Counted from the stretch's first letter, positions 47,835 through 57,055 are shown. The stretch is 64,000 nucleotides of DNA from Roseateles saccharophilus (GCF_004342485.1 NZ_SMBU01000003.1:62001-126000); one strand, 5' to 3'. Translations and numbers: made by a program. Notes: generated from the sequence alone by a model not told the origin.

Positions 47835-49394
47835 ATGCCTCAGAACGCCGACAAGGTCATCGACCACGAGCTGCTCTTCCGCGAGCCCGAATACCAGGAG
47901 CTCTTCACGAACAAGAAGCAGAACTTCGAATACAACCACCCGGACGCCAAGGTCGAGGAGATCCGCGACTGGACCAAGAGCAAGGAGTACAGGGACAAGA
48001 ACTTCGCCCGCGACTCGCTCGTGGTCAACCCGGCCAAGGCCTGCCAGCCGCTGGGCGCCGTCTTCGTCGCCAACGGCTTCGCCAAGACGCTCTCCTTCGT
48101 GCACGGCTCGCAGGGCTGCGTGGCCTACTACCGCAGCCACTTCAGCCGCCACTTCAAGGAGCCGACCAGCTGCGTCTCGTCGTCGATGACGGAGGACGCG
48201 GCTGTGTTCGGCGGGCTGAACAACATGATCGACGGCCTGGCCAACACCTACAACCTCTACAAGCCGGACATGATCGCCGTCTCGACGACCTGCATGGCCG
48301 AGGTGATTGGCGACGACCTCAACGCCTTCATCAAGACTTCGAAGGAAAAGGGCAGCGTGCCGGCTGAGTTCGACGTGCCCTTCGCGCACACGCCGGCCTT
48401 CGTCGGCAGCCATGTGACCGGCTATGACAACGCGTTGCTGGGCATCCTGCAGCATTTCTGGGACGGCAAGTCCGGCGCGGCCGAGCCGCTCAAGCGCGAG
48501 CCGGGCGAGAGCATCAACTTCATCGGTGGCTTCGACGGCTTCGTCGTCGGCAACATGAAGGAGATCCGGCGCATCTTCGACCTCTTCGGCGTGGACGCGA
48601 CCATCCTCTGCGACCCCTCCGAAGTCTGGAACACGCCGACCGACGGCGAGTTCCGCATGTTCGAAGGCGGCACGACCAAGGCCGACATCGAGAAGGCGCT
48701 CAACGCCAAGGCGACCATCGTCTTCCAGCAGTACAGCTGCGAGAAGACGGCCAAGTACATCGCCGAGAAGGGCCAGGAAGTCGTGGTGCTGAACAGCCCC
48801 ATCGGCGTGAGCGGCACCGACGAGTTCGTCATGGCCATCTCGCGCCTGACCGGCAAGCCGGTGCCCGCCCAGCTGGAAAAGGAGCGAGGCCAGCTGGTGG
48901 ACGCCATGGCCGACAGCCAGGCCCACCTGCACGGCAAGAAGTACGCGCTCTACGGCGACCCCGACATGATGCTGGGCCTGACCCAGTTCCTGCTGGAGCT
49001 GGGCGCCGAACCCACCCACATCCTCGCAACCAACGGCACCGAGGACTGGGCCACCAAGGTCCGTGCCGTGCTGGAGGCCTCGCCCTACGGCAAGGACGGC
49101 AAGGTCTACCCCAAGCGCGACCTCTGGCATATGCGCAGCCTTCTCTACACGGAGCCGGTGGACTTCCTGATCGGCAACACCTACGGCAAATACCTGGAGC
49201 GCGACACCGGCACACCGCTGATCCGCATGGTGTTCCCGATCTTCGACCGCCACCACTACCACCGCTACCCCATCTGGGGCTATGAGGGCGCCATGCGCAC
49301 GCTCGTGATGCTGCTGGACGAGTTCTTCGAGACGCTGGACGCCAACACCATCGTGCCGGCCAAGACCGACTACTCCTACGACATCATCAGGTGA
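47835..49394 (+). CDS. nifK: Nitrogenase MoFe protein beta chain NifK
   Basis: The 519-residue beta subunit. P-cluster cysteines are in [35 protein letters not shown] and [12 protein letters not shown]. It pairs with NifD in the alpha2beta2 MoFe protein. It is preceded by AAGGAGTAAC and followed by a 127-bp gap containing a strong hairpin (49438-49464) before two unknown genes. Confidence 0.99.
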   Translation: MPQNADKVIDHELLFREPEYQELFTNKKQNFEYNHPDAKVEEIRDWTKSKEYRDKNFARDSLVVNPAKACQPLGAVFVANGFAKTLSFVHGSQGCVAYYRSHFSRHFKEPTSCVSSSMTEDAAVFGGLNNMIDGLANTYNLYKPDMIAVSTTCMAEVIGDDLNAFIKTSKEKGSVPAEFDVPFAHTPAFVGSHVTGYDNALLGILQHFWDGKSGAAEPLKREPGESINFIGGFDGFVVGNMKEIRRIFDLFGVDATILCDPSEVWNTPTDGEFRMFEGGTTKADIEKALNAKATIVFQQYSCEKTAKYIAEKGQEVVVLNSPIGVSGTDEFVMAISRLTGKPVPAQLEKERGQLVDAMADSQAHLHGKKYALYGDPDMMLGLTQFLLELGAEPTHILATNGTEDWATKVRAVLEASPYGKDGKVYPKRDLWHMRSLLYTEPVDFLIGNTYGKYLERDTGTPLIRMVFPIFDRHHYHRYPIWGYEGAMRTLVMLLDEFFETLDANTIVPAKTDYSYDIIR

Positions 49395-49437
49395 TGGGCG
49401 ACGGCTGCCGTCAGCACGACGGCAGCAGCGCCACCGC

Positions 49438-49464
49438 AGGCGCTGGGGTCTGGCCCCAGCGCCT
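49438..49464 (+). terminator. Hairpin downstream of nifK
   Basis: An 11-bp perfect stem AGGCGCTGGGG/CCCCAGCGCCT with a TCTGG loop, without a following T-run. It is probably a stability or attenuation element marking the end of the nifHDK message. Confidence 0.6.
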
Positions 49465-49521
49465 CAGTCCATCGCGGACGCCGTCCACGCGGCGTGCGCC
49501 ATGGGTTGAACGGAGACTCGC

Positions 49522-49842
49522 ATGACGGAAGCCGTGTTCGTGAAGTGCACCCTTGATGACCGCCGCGTGGAGGTCATCGACGGCTGGGTCTGCCTGGCGG
49601 GGCGGCCCGAGGCCAGCGAGTTGACGCCGCTGGACGAGCACCCCAACCGGCAGGCCATCCTGAAGGCCGTGCCGGGCGCCACCCACATGGCCGGGCGCCT
49701 GCCGCTGACGCTGCCCGAAGCCTCGGTGGCGCAGGCGGCGCTGCGCCGCGCGAACGACAGCTTCGACGGCTCGCCCCGCGCCGTGCAGGAGCGCCTGCAG
49801 CGTGCGGTCTGGCAGAAGGCCATGGCCGAAGGCACGGACTGA
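49522..49842 (+). CDS. Unknown nif-cluster protein downstream of nifK
   Basis: A 106-residue protein that I do not recognise, with VFVKCTLDDRRVEVIDGWVC at the start and an Ala/Arg-rich helical C-terminus (PRAVQERLQRAVWQKAMAEG). It starts at ATG 49522 after ACGGAGAC and ends in an ATGA overlap with the next gene. Its location between nifK and nifE, where nifT or nifY occurs in other species, suggests a role in MoFe maturation, but there is no sequence proof. Confidence 0.6.
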   Translation: MTEAVFVKCTLDDRRVEVIDGWVCLAGRPEASELTPLDEHPNRQAILKAVPGATHMAGRLPLTLPEASVAQAALRRANDSFDGSPRAVQERLQRAVWQKAMAEGTD

Positions 49843-50327
49843 TGATCTACGTCATCCATCAACCTGCAGCCGGCGAGGCGAGCGCCTGGTTCGCCTTCGA
49901 TGCGGACGACTTGCTGCGCAAGGTGGCCGCCGGCGACGCGCTGCCCGCCCATGCCATCTGGGACCGTGCCAGCGCGCGCGAGTTGCTCGCACTGTTCGAC
50001 GAGAGCCCGGCCGCGGGCGGCGTGCGCGAGCGCTTCCCCGGCATCTGCGCACTGGGCGACGCGGACGGCTGGGACACCCTGCTGCACCGCGCCGACTATC
50101 TGCACGAAGCCGGCCTCTACGCCCCGCAGCCCACGCGCTGCGAGGAGGCCTGCTTCGCGGCGCTGCGCGCGCGCGGCGGACAGTGGAAGTTCTACGAGAA
50201 CGAGCCGCATGCGTTGGCGGCAGTGGACCTACCCGACCCGCTGTACGACGCGCCGGGCGGCTGGCGCGCGCGCTGGGCGTTGCGCCAGCAGCTGATCGCC
50301 GTCGAGGCTCTGGCCGATGACCTCTGA
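49842..50327 (+). CDS. Unknown nif-cluster protein upstream of hscB
   Basis: A 161-residue protein of unknown family. Features include an N-terminal strand (MIYVIHQPAAGEASAWFAFD) and YENEPHALAAVDLPDPLYDA, and scattered Trp residues. There is no signal, membrane span or metal-binding motif. It overlaps the previous gene by 1 bp and hscB by 11 bp, so it is co-translated with them. Confidence 0.6.
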   Translation: MIYVIHQPAAGEASAWFAFDADDLLRKVAAGDALPAHAIWDRASARELLALFDESPAAGGVRERFPGICALGDADGWDTLLHRADYLHEAGLYAPQPTRCEEACFAALRARGGQWKFYENEPHALAAVDLPDPLYDAPGGWRARWALRQQLIAVEALADDL

Positions 50328-50841
50328 GCCGACCGCCTCGCTGGCCGACGACGACTTCAGCCTGTTCGGCCTGCCACGCCGCCAAGCCCTGGATCGCACC
50401 GAGGTCGACGCCCGCTGGCGCGCGCTGCAGGCCCAGGTCCACCCCGACCGCTTCGCCAGTCAGGGCGGCGCCACGCAGCAGTTGGCCCTGCAATGGGCCA
50501 TGCGGGTGAACGAGGCCTACCAGCGACTGAAGGAGCCCGTCGGCCGCGCGGCCTACCTCTGCGGACTGAACGGCATCGACGTGAGCGCCGGACGCAACCT
50601 GCTGCCCCGTAGCTTCCTGATGCAGCAGATGGAGTGGCGCGAGGCGCTGGAGGCCGCGGGCGCCCGGGACGCCGTGCAAGCCCTGGCCGACGTCGTGCGG
50701 ACGAACCGCGAGACCCTGCTGCGTGAGCTCGCCGAGCACATCGACGGCCGGCAGGACTGGCCGGCCGCGGCTGGCTCCGTGCAGGCGCTGATGTTCATCG
50801 CCCGCTTCGCGACGGACCTGGACGCGCGGCTCGACGGCTGA
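50317..50841 (+). CDS. hscB: Co-chaperone HscB, relocated between nifK and nifE
   Basis: A 174-residue J-protein partner of HscA. The J-domain HPDRFASQGGATQQLALQWA carries the HPD motif (around residue 43), preceded by DDFSLFGLPRRQALDRTEVD, as in HscB. The C-terminal three-helix region that binds IscU is present. hscB is normally next to hscA; here it is over 30 kb away in the nifHDK-nifE interval. It supports the view that a full ISC system is dedicated to nitrogenase. Confidence 0.9.
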   Translation: MTSEPTASLADDDFSLFGLPRRQALDRTEVDARWRALQAQVHPDRFASQGGATQQLALQWAMRVNEAYQRLKEPVGRAAYLCGLNGIDVSAGRNLLPRSFLMQQMEWREALEAAGARDAVQALADVVRTNRETLLRELAEHIDGRQDWPAAAGSVQALMFIARFATDLDARLDG

Positions 50842-50891
50842 GGCGGCCTGCGGTGCCTTGTCGTAAACCCGCCAATCGCCACCGCGCAGGC

Positions 50892-50907
50892 TGGCACCGA
50901 AGCTGCT
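50892..50907 (+). promoter_or_regulatory. Sigma-54 promoter of nifE
   Basis: TGGCACCGAAGCTGCT, with correct 12-bp spacing. A degenerate NifA site, TGTCGTAAACCCGCCA (CCA for ACA), lies at 50859-50874, unusually close (18 bp) to the -24 element. Confidence 0.7.
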
Positions 50908-50941
50908 TTGAACAGGCCATGTCCTGCAACGGAGGGTCGCC

Positions 50942-52387
50942 ATGTCCGCCAGCCTGAATGCCAAGATCGCCGATGTCTTCGACGAGCCCGGGTGCGACAA
51001 AAATCAGGCCAAGAGCGCCAAGGAGCGTAAGAAGGGCTGCACCAAGCAGCTGACGCCGGGCGCTGCGGCTGGGGGCTGTGCCTTCGACGGCGCCAAGATC
51101 GCGCTGCAGCCCATCGTCGACGTGGCCCACCTCGTGCACGGCCCCATCGCCTGCGAAGGCAACAGCTGGGACAACCGCCACAGTGCCTCGTCCAGCGTCA
51201 TGACCTACCGCACCGGCTTCACGACCGACATCAACGAGCTCGACGTCATCTACGGTGCTGAGAAGCGCCTCTTCAAGAGCATTCGCGAGATATGCGAACG
51301 GCACGACCCGCCGGCCATCTTCGTCTACCAGACCTGCGTGACCGGCCTGATCGGCGACGACATCGAAGCCGTCTGCAAGCGGGCCAGCGAGAAGTTCGGC
51401 AAGCCCGTCATCCCCGTCAACGCGCCGGGCTTTGCTGGCCCCAAGAACCTGGGCAACAAGCTCGGCGCGGAGGCCCTGCTGGACTACGTCGTCGGGACCC
51501 TGGAACCCGAGCGCACCACACCCTACGACATCAACATCATCGGTGAGTACAACCTCTCGGGCGAGCTCTGGCAGGTCAAGCCGCTGCTGGACGCTCTAGG
51601 CGTGCGCGTGCTGTCGTGCATCTCGGGCGACGGCCGCTACGCCGAGGTGGCCAGCGCCCACCGGGCACGCGCCAACATGATGGTCTGCAGCAAGTCGATG
51701 ATCAACATCGCGACCAAGATGCAGCAACGCTGGGGTATCCCGTACTTCGAAGGCAGCTTCTACGGCATCAGCGACATGAGCACCACGTTGCGCGAGATCG
51801 CGCGGCTGCTGGTGGAGCGCGGCGCCCACCCTGAGCTCAACGACCGAACCGAAGCCCTCATCGAGATCGAGGAGGCGCGCGCCTGGGAGCGCATCCGCGG
51901 CTACCGCGACCGCCTCGCGGGCAAGAAAGTGCTGCTGATCACGGGCGGCGTGAAGAGCTGGTCGGTCGTCTCGGCGCTGCAGGAAGCCGGCCTGGAGGTC
52001 GTCGGCACCTCGATCAAGAAGAGCACTCGGGAGGACAAGGAGAAGATCAAGGAGATCATGGGTGATGACGCCCACATGATCGACGACATGACGCCGCGCC
52101 AGATGTACGCCATGCTGCGCGACGCCAAGGCCGACATCATGCTCAGCGGCGGCCGCAGCCAGTTCGTGGCCCTCAAGGCCCGCATGCCCTGGATGGACAT
52201 CAACCAGGAGCGCCACCACGCCTTTGCCGGCTACGAGGGCATGGTCACCATGGTCGAGGAGATCGCCAAGGCGCTGTTCAACCCGGTGTGGACCCAGGTG
52301 CGCACGCCAGCGCCCTGGGACGCGGTCGACGCGCTGCTGCAAGCCCCCAGCGCCAAGCAACTGGCGGCCGAAGCGGCGCCGCCTTGA
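50942..52387 (+). CDS. nifE: FeMo-co assembly scaffold NifE
   Basis: A 481-residue NifD paralogue that with NifN forms the NifEN scaffold where NifB-co matures to FeMo-co. Conserved cysteines lie in AAGGCAFDGAK, GPIACEGNSWDNR and YQTCVTGLIGDD, and the cofactor-site Cys equivalent in MMVCSKSMINI. It has its own sigma-54 promoter. It is followed by a 113-bp gap with another promoter, for nifN. Confidence 0.97.
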   Translation: MSASLNAKIADVFDEPGCDKNQAKSAKERKKGCTKQLTPGAAAGGCAFDGAKIALQPIVDVAHLVHGPIACEGNSWDNRHSASSSVMTYRTGFTTDINELDVIYGAEKRLFKSIREICERHDPPAIFVYQTCVTGLIGDDIEAVCKRASEKFGKPVIPVNAPGFAGPKNLGNKLGAEALLDYVVGTLEPERTTPYDINIIGEYNLSGELWQVKPLLDALGVRVLSCISGDGRYAEVASAHRARANMMVCSKSMINIATKMQQRWGIPYFEGSFYGISDMSTTLREIARLLVERGAHPELNDRTEALIEIEEARAWERIRGYRDRLAGKKVLLITGGVKSWSVVSALQEAGLEVVGTSIKKSTREDKEKIKEIMGDDAHMIDDMTPRQMYAMLRDAKADIMLSGGRSQFVALKARMPWMDINQERHHAFAGYEGMVTMVEEIAKALFNPVWTQVRTPAPWDAVDALLQAPSAKQLAAEAAPP

Positions 52388-52453
52388 CGTCGGCTTTGTC
52401 GCGTTCGCTGCAAGCGGTCCGTCGCCGGCCTCGATGAATCAAGCACTTGGCGC

Positions 52454-52469
52454 TGGCACCAAACCTGCA
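52454..52469 (+). promoter_or_regulatory. Sigma-54 promoter of nifN
   Basis: TGGCACCAAACCTGCA, with correct spacing, 32 bp before the nifN ATG. A near NifA site, TGTCGCGTTCGCTGCA (GCA for ACA), lies at 52397-52412. Confidence 0.75.
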
Positions 52470-52500
52470 ATAGGTCCGTCATCCCCTGGAGAGCAGTCCC

Positions 52501-53940
52501 ATGGCCCTCGTCACCGAAAGCAGGAAAGCCTGCGCTGTCAACCCGCTGAAGATGAGCCAGCCGCTCGGCGCGAGCTTCGCCTTCATGGGGCTGGCGTCGT
52601 GCATGCCGGTGATGCACGGCAGCCAGGGTTGCACGTCCTTCGGCCTCGTGCTGCTGGTGCGCCATTTCAAGGAAGCCATCCCGCTGCAGACCACGGCAAT
52701 GAACGAGGCCACCACCATCATGGGCGGCTACGACAACGTCGAGAAAGCCCTGCTCAACATCCGCGCCCGAGCCAAGCCGGCACTGATCGCGATGTGCTCG
52801 ACCGGTCTGACCGAGACCAAGGGCGATGACGTCGAGGCCTATGTACGCCTGGCACGACAGAAGCACCCGGAGCTCGCCGACACGGCAGTCGTCTACGTCT
52901 CCACGCCTGACTACGTCGGCGCGCTGCAGGACGGCTGGGCCAAGGCCGTCGAGGCCCTCGTCGGGCAACTGCCAGAAGTGAACGATACGCCCAAGGACGC
53001 GCGCCGCATCAACGTGCTGGCCGGCTGCCACCTCAGCCCCGGCGACATCGAGGAGCTACGCGAGCTGGTCGAAGCCTTCGGCCTGGCACCGACCTTCGTG
53101 CCCGACCTGTCGGGCTCGCTGGACGGCCACATCCCCGACGACTGGCTGGGCACGACGCTGGGGGGCACCACGCTGGCGGAGCTGCGGGCGCTGGGCGGCG
53201 CCACCCACACGCTGGCCATCGGTGAGCAGATGCGCGCGGCCGCGCAGGCGCTGCAGGCGCGCTGCGGCGTGCCCTTCACCGTCGTCGACCGCGTCACCGG
53301 CCTGCTGGCGGTGGACCGCTTCGTGCAGACCTTGAGCGAGCTCTCCGGCCGGCCCGTGCCGCGGCGTCTGCGCCGCCAGCGCAGCCAACTCGTCGACGCC
53401 ATGCTGGACGGCCACTTCCATTTCGGTGGCAAGAAGATCGCGCTGGGCGCCGAACCCGACTTGCTGTTCGCGGTCGGCAGCCTGCTACTGGAGATGGGCG
53501 CCGAGCTGCCCGTGTGCGTGACCACCACGCCATCGCCGCTGCTGGCGAAACTGCCCGTGGAGCGCGTGCTGATCGGTGACCTGGAGGACTTCGAGCAGGG
53601 CGCCCGCGAGGCCGGCTGCGACCTGCTGATGACGCACTCGCACGGCCGCCAGGCCGCCGAGCGCCTGAGCAGGCCACTGTTCCGCCTCGGTTTCCCAATC
53701 TTCGACCGCATCGGCAACGCGCACATCTGCCACGCTGGCTACCGCGGCACGCGGCGGCTGGTCTACGAGGTGGGCAACGTGTTCATCGATCAGATCCCTC
53801 ACCACGGTCCCGCGGACTGGCCGCTGCCGCCGACGGCCATCGCCGCCGCCCAGGGTCTGCCCGAAGTAGCCCACCTCGGCACCGACATCCCGCGCCTGCC
53901 GCGCCGCGACGCGGCGGCGGCGCTGACCGCAACCTCATGA
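52501..53940 (+). CDS. nifN: FeMo-co assembly scaffold NifN
   Basis: A 479-residue NifK paralogue. Motifs include KACAVNPLKMSQPLGASFAF, HGSQGCTSFGLVLLVRHFKE and MCSTGLTETKGDDVEAY, and a C-terminal RLGFPIFDRIGNAHICHAGY. It pairs with NifE. nifX follows 14 bp downstream, behind AAAGGCCC. Confidence 0.97.
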   Translation: MALVTESRKACAVNPLKMSQPLGASFAFMGLASCMPVMHGSQGCTSFGLVLLVRHFKEAIPLQTTAMNEATTIMGGYDNVEKALLNIRARAKPALIAMCSTGLTETKGDDVEAYVRLARQKHPELADTAVVYVSTPDYVGALQDGWAKAVEALVGQLPEVNDTPKDARRINVLAGCHLSPGDIEELRELVEAFGLAPTFVPDLSGSLDGHIPDDWLGTTLGGTTLAELRALGGATHTLAIGEQMRAAAQALQARCGVPFTVVDRVTGLLAVDRFVQTLSELSGRPVPRRLRRQRSQLVDAMLDGHFHFGGKKIALGAEPDLLFAVGSLLLEMGAELPVCVTTTPSPLLAKLPVERVLIGDLEDFEQGAREAGCDLLMTHSHGRQAAERLSRPLFRLGFPIFDRIGNAHICHAGYRGTRRLVYEVGNVFIDQIPHHGPADWPLPPTAIAAAQGLPEVAHLGTDIPRLPRRDAAAALTATS

Positions 53941-53954
53941 TCGAAAGGCCCACC

Positions 53955-54371
53955 ATGAAGATCGCCTTTGCCACCCAGGACCAGCAGCGCGTCGATGCGC
54001 ACTTCGGCTGGGCCAAGTTCCTGGCCGTCTACGAGCTCGACGCCAGCGGCCACCGCCACCTGCAGACCTTCCCCTTCGGTGAGGATCTCGCCGAGGACGG
54101 CAACGAGGACAAGCTCGGGCCCAAGCTCGCCGCCATCGCCGACTGCGCCATCGTCTATGTGGCTGCCATCGGCGGCAGTGCCGCGGCGCGCGTGGTCGCG
54201 CAAAAGATCCACCCCATCAAGGTGGCGCAGCCGGAGTCCATCGCCGAGCTGCTCGACAGGATGAAGGAGGTGCTCAAAGGCACCCCGCCCCCGTGGCTGC
54301 GCAAGGCCCTGATGAAGGACCAGCAACGCGCCGCCGAATTCGAAGACGACGACGAAAAGGTGAAGGCATGA
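53955..54371 (+). CDS. nifX: FeMo-co precursor carrier NifX
   Basis: A 138-residue NifX that binds NifB-co and shuttles it to NifEN. It begins [20 protein letters not shown], the family hallmark; [20 protein letters not shown] follows in the centre. The ATG at 53955 (after an AAGG sequence) is preferred to one 18 bp upstream that overlaps the nifN stop. It overlaps the next gene by 4 bp. Confidence 0.95.
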   Translation: MKIAFATQDQQRVDAHFGWAKFLAVYELDASGHRHLQTFPFGEDLAEDGNEDKLGPKLAAIADCAIVYVAAIGGSAAARVVAQKIHPIKVAQPESIAELLDRMKEVLKGTPPPWLRKALMKDQQRAAEFEDDDEKVKA

Positions 54372-54847
54372 CGGACACCGCCACCGTGGACGCCCCCGAC
54401 AACGCGACGCTGCTGCAGGACGGCTTCATTCGCGAGCTGGTCAAGCAACTCCGAGCCCAGGACACGCACGGCACCTGGGAGGGCAAGAGCGACGCCCAGT
54501 TGCTCGCGCCCTTCGTGCTCACCGCCGAGCAGCGCAAGGCACTGCCCATGATGGGCGACCCCGACCCCGACACGCTGTGGCGGTTGGAGCTCTTCCACAA
54601 CGCCATCGGCCTGTGCATCGAACGCGCGACGGGCTGCATGGTCAGCCCCATGACCAAGATGAGTCACGAAGGCTTTGGCCGCACCGTGCTCACCACTGGT
54701 CGGCTGATCGTCGTCAACCGCTATCTGCGCGATGTCCACCGTTTCGGCTACGCCAGCCTCACCAAGCTCGCCGAGGCCGGCAACAAGCTAGTGGCCGAAG
54801 GCGTGCAGATGGTGCAGAACCACCGGGAGGTCGCAACCTATGGCTGA
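54368..54847 (+). CDS. NifX-associated nitrogen fixation protein (DUF269)
   Basis: A 159-residue DUF269 protein, a family almost always encoded next to nifX. Core segments are [40 protein letters not shown] and [20 protein letters not shown]. The molecular role is not established; structures suggest a regulatory or electron-transfer partner function. Short overlaps with both neighbours. Confidence 0.92.
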   Translation: MTDTATVDAPDNATLLQDGFIRELVKQLRAQDTHGTWEGKSDAQLLAPFVLTAEQRKALPMMGDPDPDTLWRLELFHNAIGLCIERATGCMVSPMTKMSHEGFGRTVLTTGRLIVVNRYLRDVHRFGYASLTKLAEAGNKLVAEGVQMVQNHREVATYG

Positions 54848-55040
54848 CCTCGACACGCTGAGGGCCGAGGCCAAGCGGCTCAACGCCAAGGCCACGCAGG
54901 CCAAGATGGACTTGCACGACCTCTCCGAGGAGCTGCCGACGAACTGGGAACGCATCCTCGACGTGGCGCAAGCGGCTCATGACGCGCACGCGGCACTGAT
55001 GACCGCCCGCGAACGCTTGGCCGACGCCCAGGCTTCCTGA
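54840..55040 (+). CDS. CCE_0567/DUF683-type small metalloprotein
   Basis: A 66-residue two-helix protein ([20 protein letters not shown], then [20 protein letters not shown]), matching the small nif-linked CCE_0567 family. Overlap of 8 bp with the DUF269 gene. Function unresolved; some homologues bind metal. Confidence 0.85.
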   Translation: MADLDTLRAEAKRLNAKATQAKMDLHDLSEELPTNWERILDVAQAAHDAHAALMTARERLADAQAS

Positions 55041-55051
55041 AGGAGCCCAAC

Positions 55052-55357
55052 ATGAGCAGCTTCACCGTCACCCTGCCCAGCGGCGCTGTCTGGGAACCCA
55101 AGTTCGTCCAGAACATCAACGAAGCCACCTGCATCGGCTGCGGCCGATGCTTCAAGGTCTGCCCGCGCGGCGTGTTGGCGATGGTCGGCCTGGACGAGGA
55201 TGGCGAGCGCGTGCAGGTCTCGCTCGACGATGACGACGACGAGGAGTACGAGAAGAAGGTGATGACCATCGCCCACGGCGAGCTGTGCATCGGCTGCACC
55301 GCCTGCTCCAAGATCTGCCCGAAGAAGTGCTATACGCACGCCGCGCTGGCGGCGTGA
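55052..55357 (+). CDS. fdxB: nif-specific ferredoxin III (FdxB)
   Basis: A 101-residue 2[4Fe-4S] ferredoxin. First motif ATCIGCGRCFKVCPRGV, second motif LCIGCTACSKICPKKC, separated by a very acidic segment (DDDDDEEYEKK). FdxB proteins of this kind are encoded beside nifX/DUF269 and donate electrons to nitrogenase or assembly. It lies 11 bp after the CCE_0567-type gene. Confidence 0.92.
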   Translation: MSSFTVTLPSGAVWEPKFVQNINEATCIGCGRCFKVCPRGVLAMVGLDEDGERVQVSLDDDDDEEYEKKVMTIAHGELCIGCTACSKICPKKCYTHAALAA

Positions 55358-55385
55358 CAGGCGCGACCCGAGGGAGGTTTGCCGC

Positions 55386-55823
55386 ATGGATGACCGCCCC
55401 ACCGACCCATCCTTGCTGCAGGTCCGGCGCGAACTGCCGGCGCCTACGCCGCTGGCGCTGCAGCGCCGGGCGCGACGCGACGACGAGGTGGACGACGTGC
55501 GCGAGTTGCTGCTCGCACACGCCGAGCCCGATCCGCCCGGTATGCCCGCTGGCCTCGCCCGCGCCGTGGCGGAGGTGATCGCTCTCGCCTGCCTCGGCGA
55601 CAACCACCTCTGGCAGGACCTGCAGCTGGCGTCCCGCGCCGAGCTCACGGCGCTCATCGAACGGCACTTCCCGCGCCTGGCGGCGCGCAACCAACAGAAC
55701 ATGAAATGGAAGAAGTTCCTCTACAAGCAGCTCTGCGAGCGCGAGGAAATCTCCATCTGCAAGTCACCGAGCTGCGCCGTGTGCACCGACCACGCGCAGT
55801 GCTTCGGTCCTGAACTGTCCTGA
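55386..55823 (+). CDS. nifQ: Molybdenum-processing protein NifQ
   Basis: A 145-residue NifQ, which donates molybdenum (as a Mo-Fe-S cluster) to NifEN. The C-terminal ligand motif C-X4-C-X2-C-X5-C is complete in ICKSPSCAVCTDHAQCFG. The helical segment RNQQNMKWKKFLYKQLCERE just before it is also typical. It is shorter at the N-terminus than many NifQ (about 170-190). The next gene starts 6 bp later. Confidence 0.92.
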   Translation: MDDRPTDPSLLQVRRELPAPTPLALQRRARRDDEVDDVRELLLAHAEPDPPGMPAGLARAVAEVIALACLGDNHLWQDLQLASRAELTALIERHFPRLAARNQQNMKWKKFLYKQLCEREEISICKSPSCAVCTDHAQCFGPELS

Positions 55824-55829
55824 GGCCCC

Positions 55830-56174
55830 ATGTCCGACACCGACGCCCCCGACCTCCCGCTCGTCTTCCAGATCCATGCCTTCGGCTGCATGCAGTCCCG
55901 GCCGCCCGGCCACCCCCGCGGCTCCTGCGCCGAGGGCGGCGCCAAGGCCCTGGTGGAGCGGCTGCAAATGCGGGTGGACCGTGAGCGCCTGGGCGGCATC
56001 GCCGTCACAATGACCGGCTGCATGGGCTTCTGTCAGGCGGGGCCGCTGATGGTGGTCTACCCGCAGGGCCTCTGGTATGCGCCTCGCAGTGAAGCCGACA
56101 TCGACGAAATCGTCGATTGCCACTTCAAGGGTGGCACGCCCGTCGAGAGGCTCGTCGTCCTGCCCAGGGTCTGA
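55830..56174 (+). CDS. Thioredoxin-like [2Fe-2S] ferredoxin
   Basis: A 114-residue thioredoxin-like 2Fe-2S protein (Shethna-type family). Ligand cysteines lie in FGCMQSRPPGHPRGSCAEGG and TMTGCMGFCQAGPLM. The C-terminal WYAPRSEADIDEIVDCHFKG is characteristic of the family. Such ferredoxins occur in nif clusters, and the Azotobacter FeSII analogue is linked to oxygen protection; a similar role here is inferred. Confidence 0.85.
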   Translation: MSDTDAPDLPLVFQIHAFGCMQSRPPGHPRGSCAEGGAKALVERLQMRVDRERLGGIAVTMTGCMGFCQAGPLMVVYPQGLWYAPRSEADIDEIVDCHFKGGTPVERLVVLPRV

Positions 56175-56198
56175 GCGACCGAAGTCTGCCGGCTCATC

Positions 56199-56552
56199 AT
56201 GCTCCAAGCTGCCATGCTCGAGGTCATCCAGGAGGCAAGCGAGGGCGTACTCGTGCTGATCGACAACGTCGAGGCTGCCGAGTTCCGGCGCTCCCGCCTG
56301 ACTCGCCACGAAGTGCGCCGCCTGCTCTGCTTGGTGGCCGACACCCTGCTCGCCCTGCCCTGCTCCACCCGGCAAGCGATGCCGGAGATCGACTGGGGAA
56401 GCTGGCGTAGCGTGCAATACGGCTTTAGCTCGGCGGCCATCGACGGCGATGAACTCGGCTGGGACGCCGCACACGGCCCTGTGCCCGTAACGCTGTCTTG
56501 GCTGCGGGTGTACCGGCACAACGAGCCGGTGCTCTTCGACTTCAGGCCATGA
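56199..56552 (+). CDS. HepT-like (DUF86-type) protein, second nif-island copy
   Basis: A 117-residue homologue of the protein at 42483-42842. Aligned by eye, both contain F-x-RS-x-LT, an LL-x-LVADTL/LLIMAHTL helix, DW-x2-W and a C-terminal P-x-LF-[DE]-[FW]-x-P. The HepT catalytic R-X4-H-X-Y is absent (region SVQYGFSSAAIDGDELGW). An alternative start is the ATG at 56214. It lies between the thioredoxin-like ferredoxin and an FmdB-type gene, at the end of the nifN operon. Function unknown. Confidence 0.55.
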   Translation: MLQAAMLEVIQEASEGVLVLIDNVEAAEFRRSRLTRHEVRRLLCLVADTLLALPCSTRQAMPEIDWGSWRSVQYGFSSAAIDGDELGWDAAHGPVPVTLSWLRVYRHNEPVLFDFRP

Positions 56553-56594
56553 CAGCAGTGCAGCCCATTTCCTGGACCATCCCTGGAGCCCGCC

Positions 56595-56846
56595 ATGCCT
56601 CTTTTTGACTTCCAATGCGACGCCTGCAAGGCCGGATTCGAGCGGTTGGTGCGCAATGGCGAGATGCCCACTTGCCCGCAATGCGGCAGCCCAACCCTCA
56701 CCAGGTTGCTCGTTTCACGTTTGGCGCCTGCCGGCAAGATCGAGGCGATCCGCCAGTCCAACCGGCGCGCCGCTCATGCCCAGGGCCTATTCAACAACTA
56801 CAGCACGACCGATCAGGCGCGGCTACTCAAGGGTAAGCCTGTCTGA
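56595..56846 (+). CDS. FmdB-type zinc-ribbon protein
   Basis: An 83-residue protein with an FmdB-like zinc ribbon: FDFQCDACKAGFERLV and PTCPQCGSPTLTRL give two C-x2-C pairs. The rest is basic and helical (IEAIRQSNRRAAHAQGLFNN). FmdB-type proteins are putative regulators, frequently near Mo or formamidase genes. It is the last gene before the right end of the island. It is preceded by CCTGGAGCC. Confidence 0.8.
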   Translation: MPLFDFQCDACKAGFERLVRNGEMPTCPQCGSPTLTRLLVSRLAPAGKIEAIRQSNRRAAHAQGLFNNYSTTDQARLLKGKPV

Positions 56847-57040
56847 CTGAATCACCATCCGCAGCTTGACGACGCGACCTGCCGGCCAGATCGCTGGACC
56901 AGACGACGCCTGACTGCGAAGCGGCCGTCGGCCCGCGAGCACTTTTCCACAACGCCAGATATGCAGTAACTTTCGCAGCAGATGAGGACGGACTAGAAGC
57001 GCCATATGTTGCTTGGTGCGGCCTGCTGAGGCGTTTGCGA

Positions 57041-57055
57041 TCCTCCTCTCCACCA
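57041..57055 (+). repeat. Putative attachment-site core, right copy
   Basis: TCCTCCTCTCCACCA is identical to the last 15 bases of tRNA-Ala (10919-10933), in the same orientation. The preceding bases GCGATCC resemble the tRNA T-loop side with a 3-bp offset. No complete tRNA can be folded here. Confidence 0.6.
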
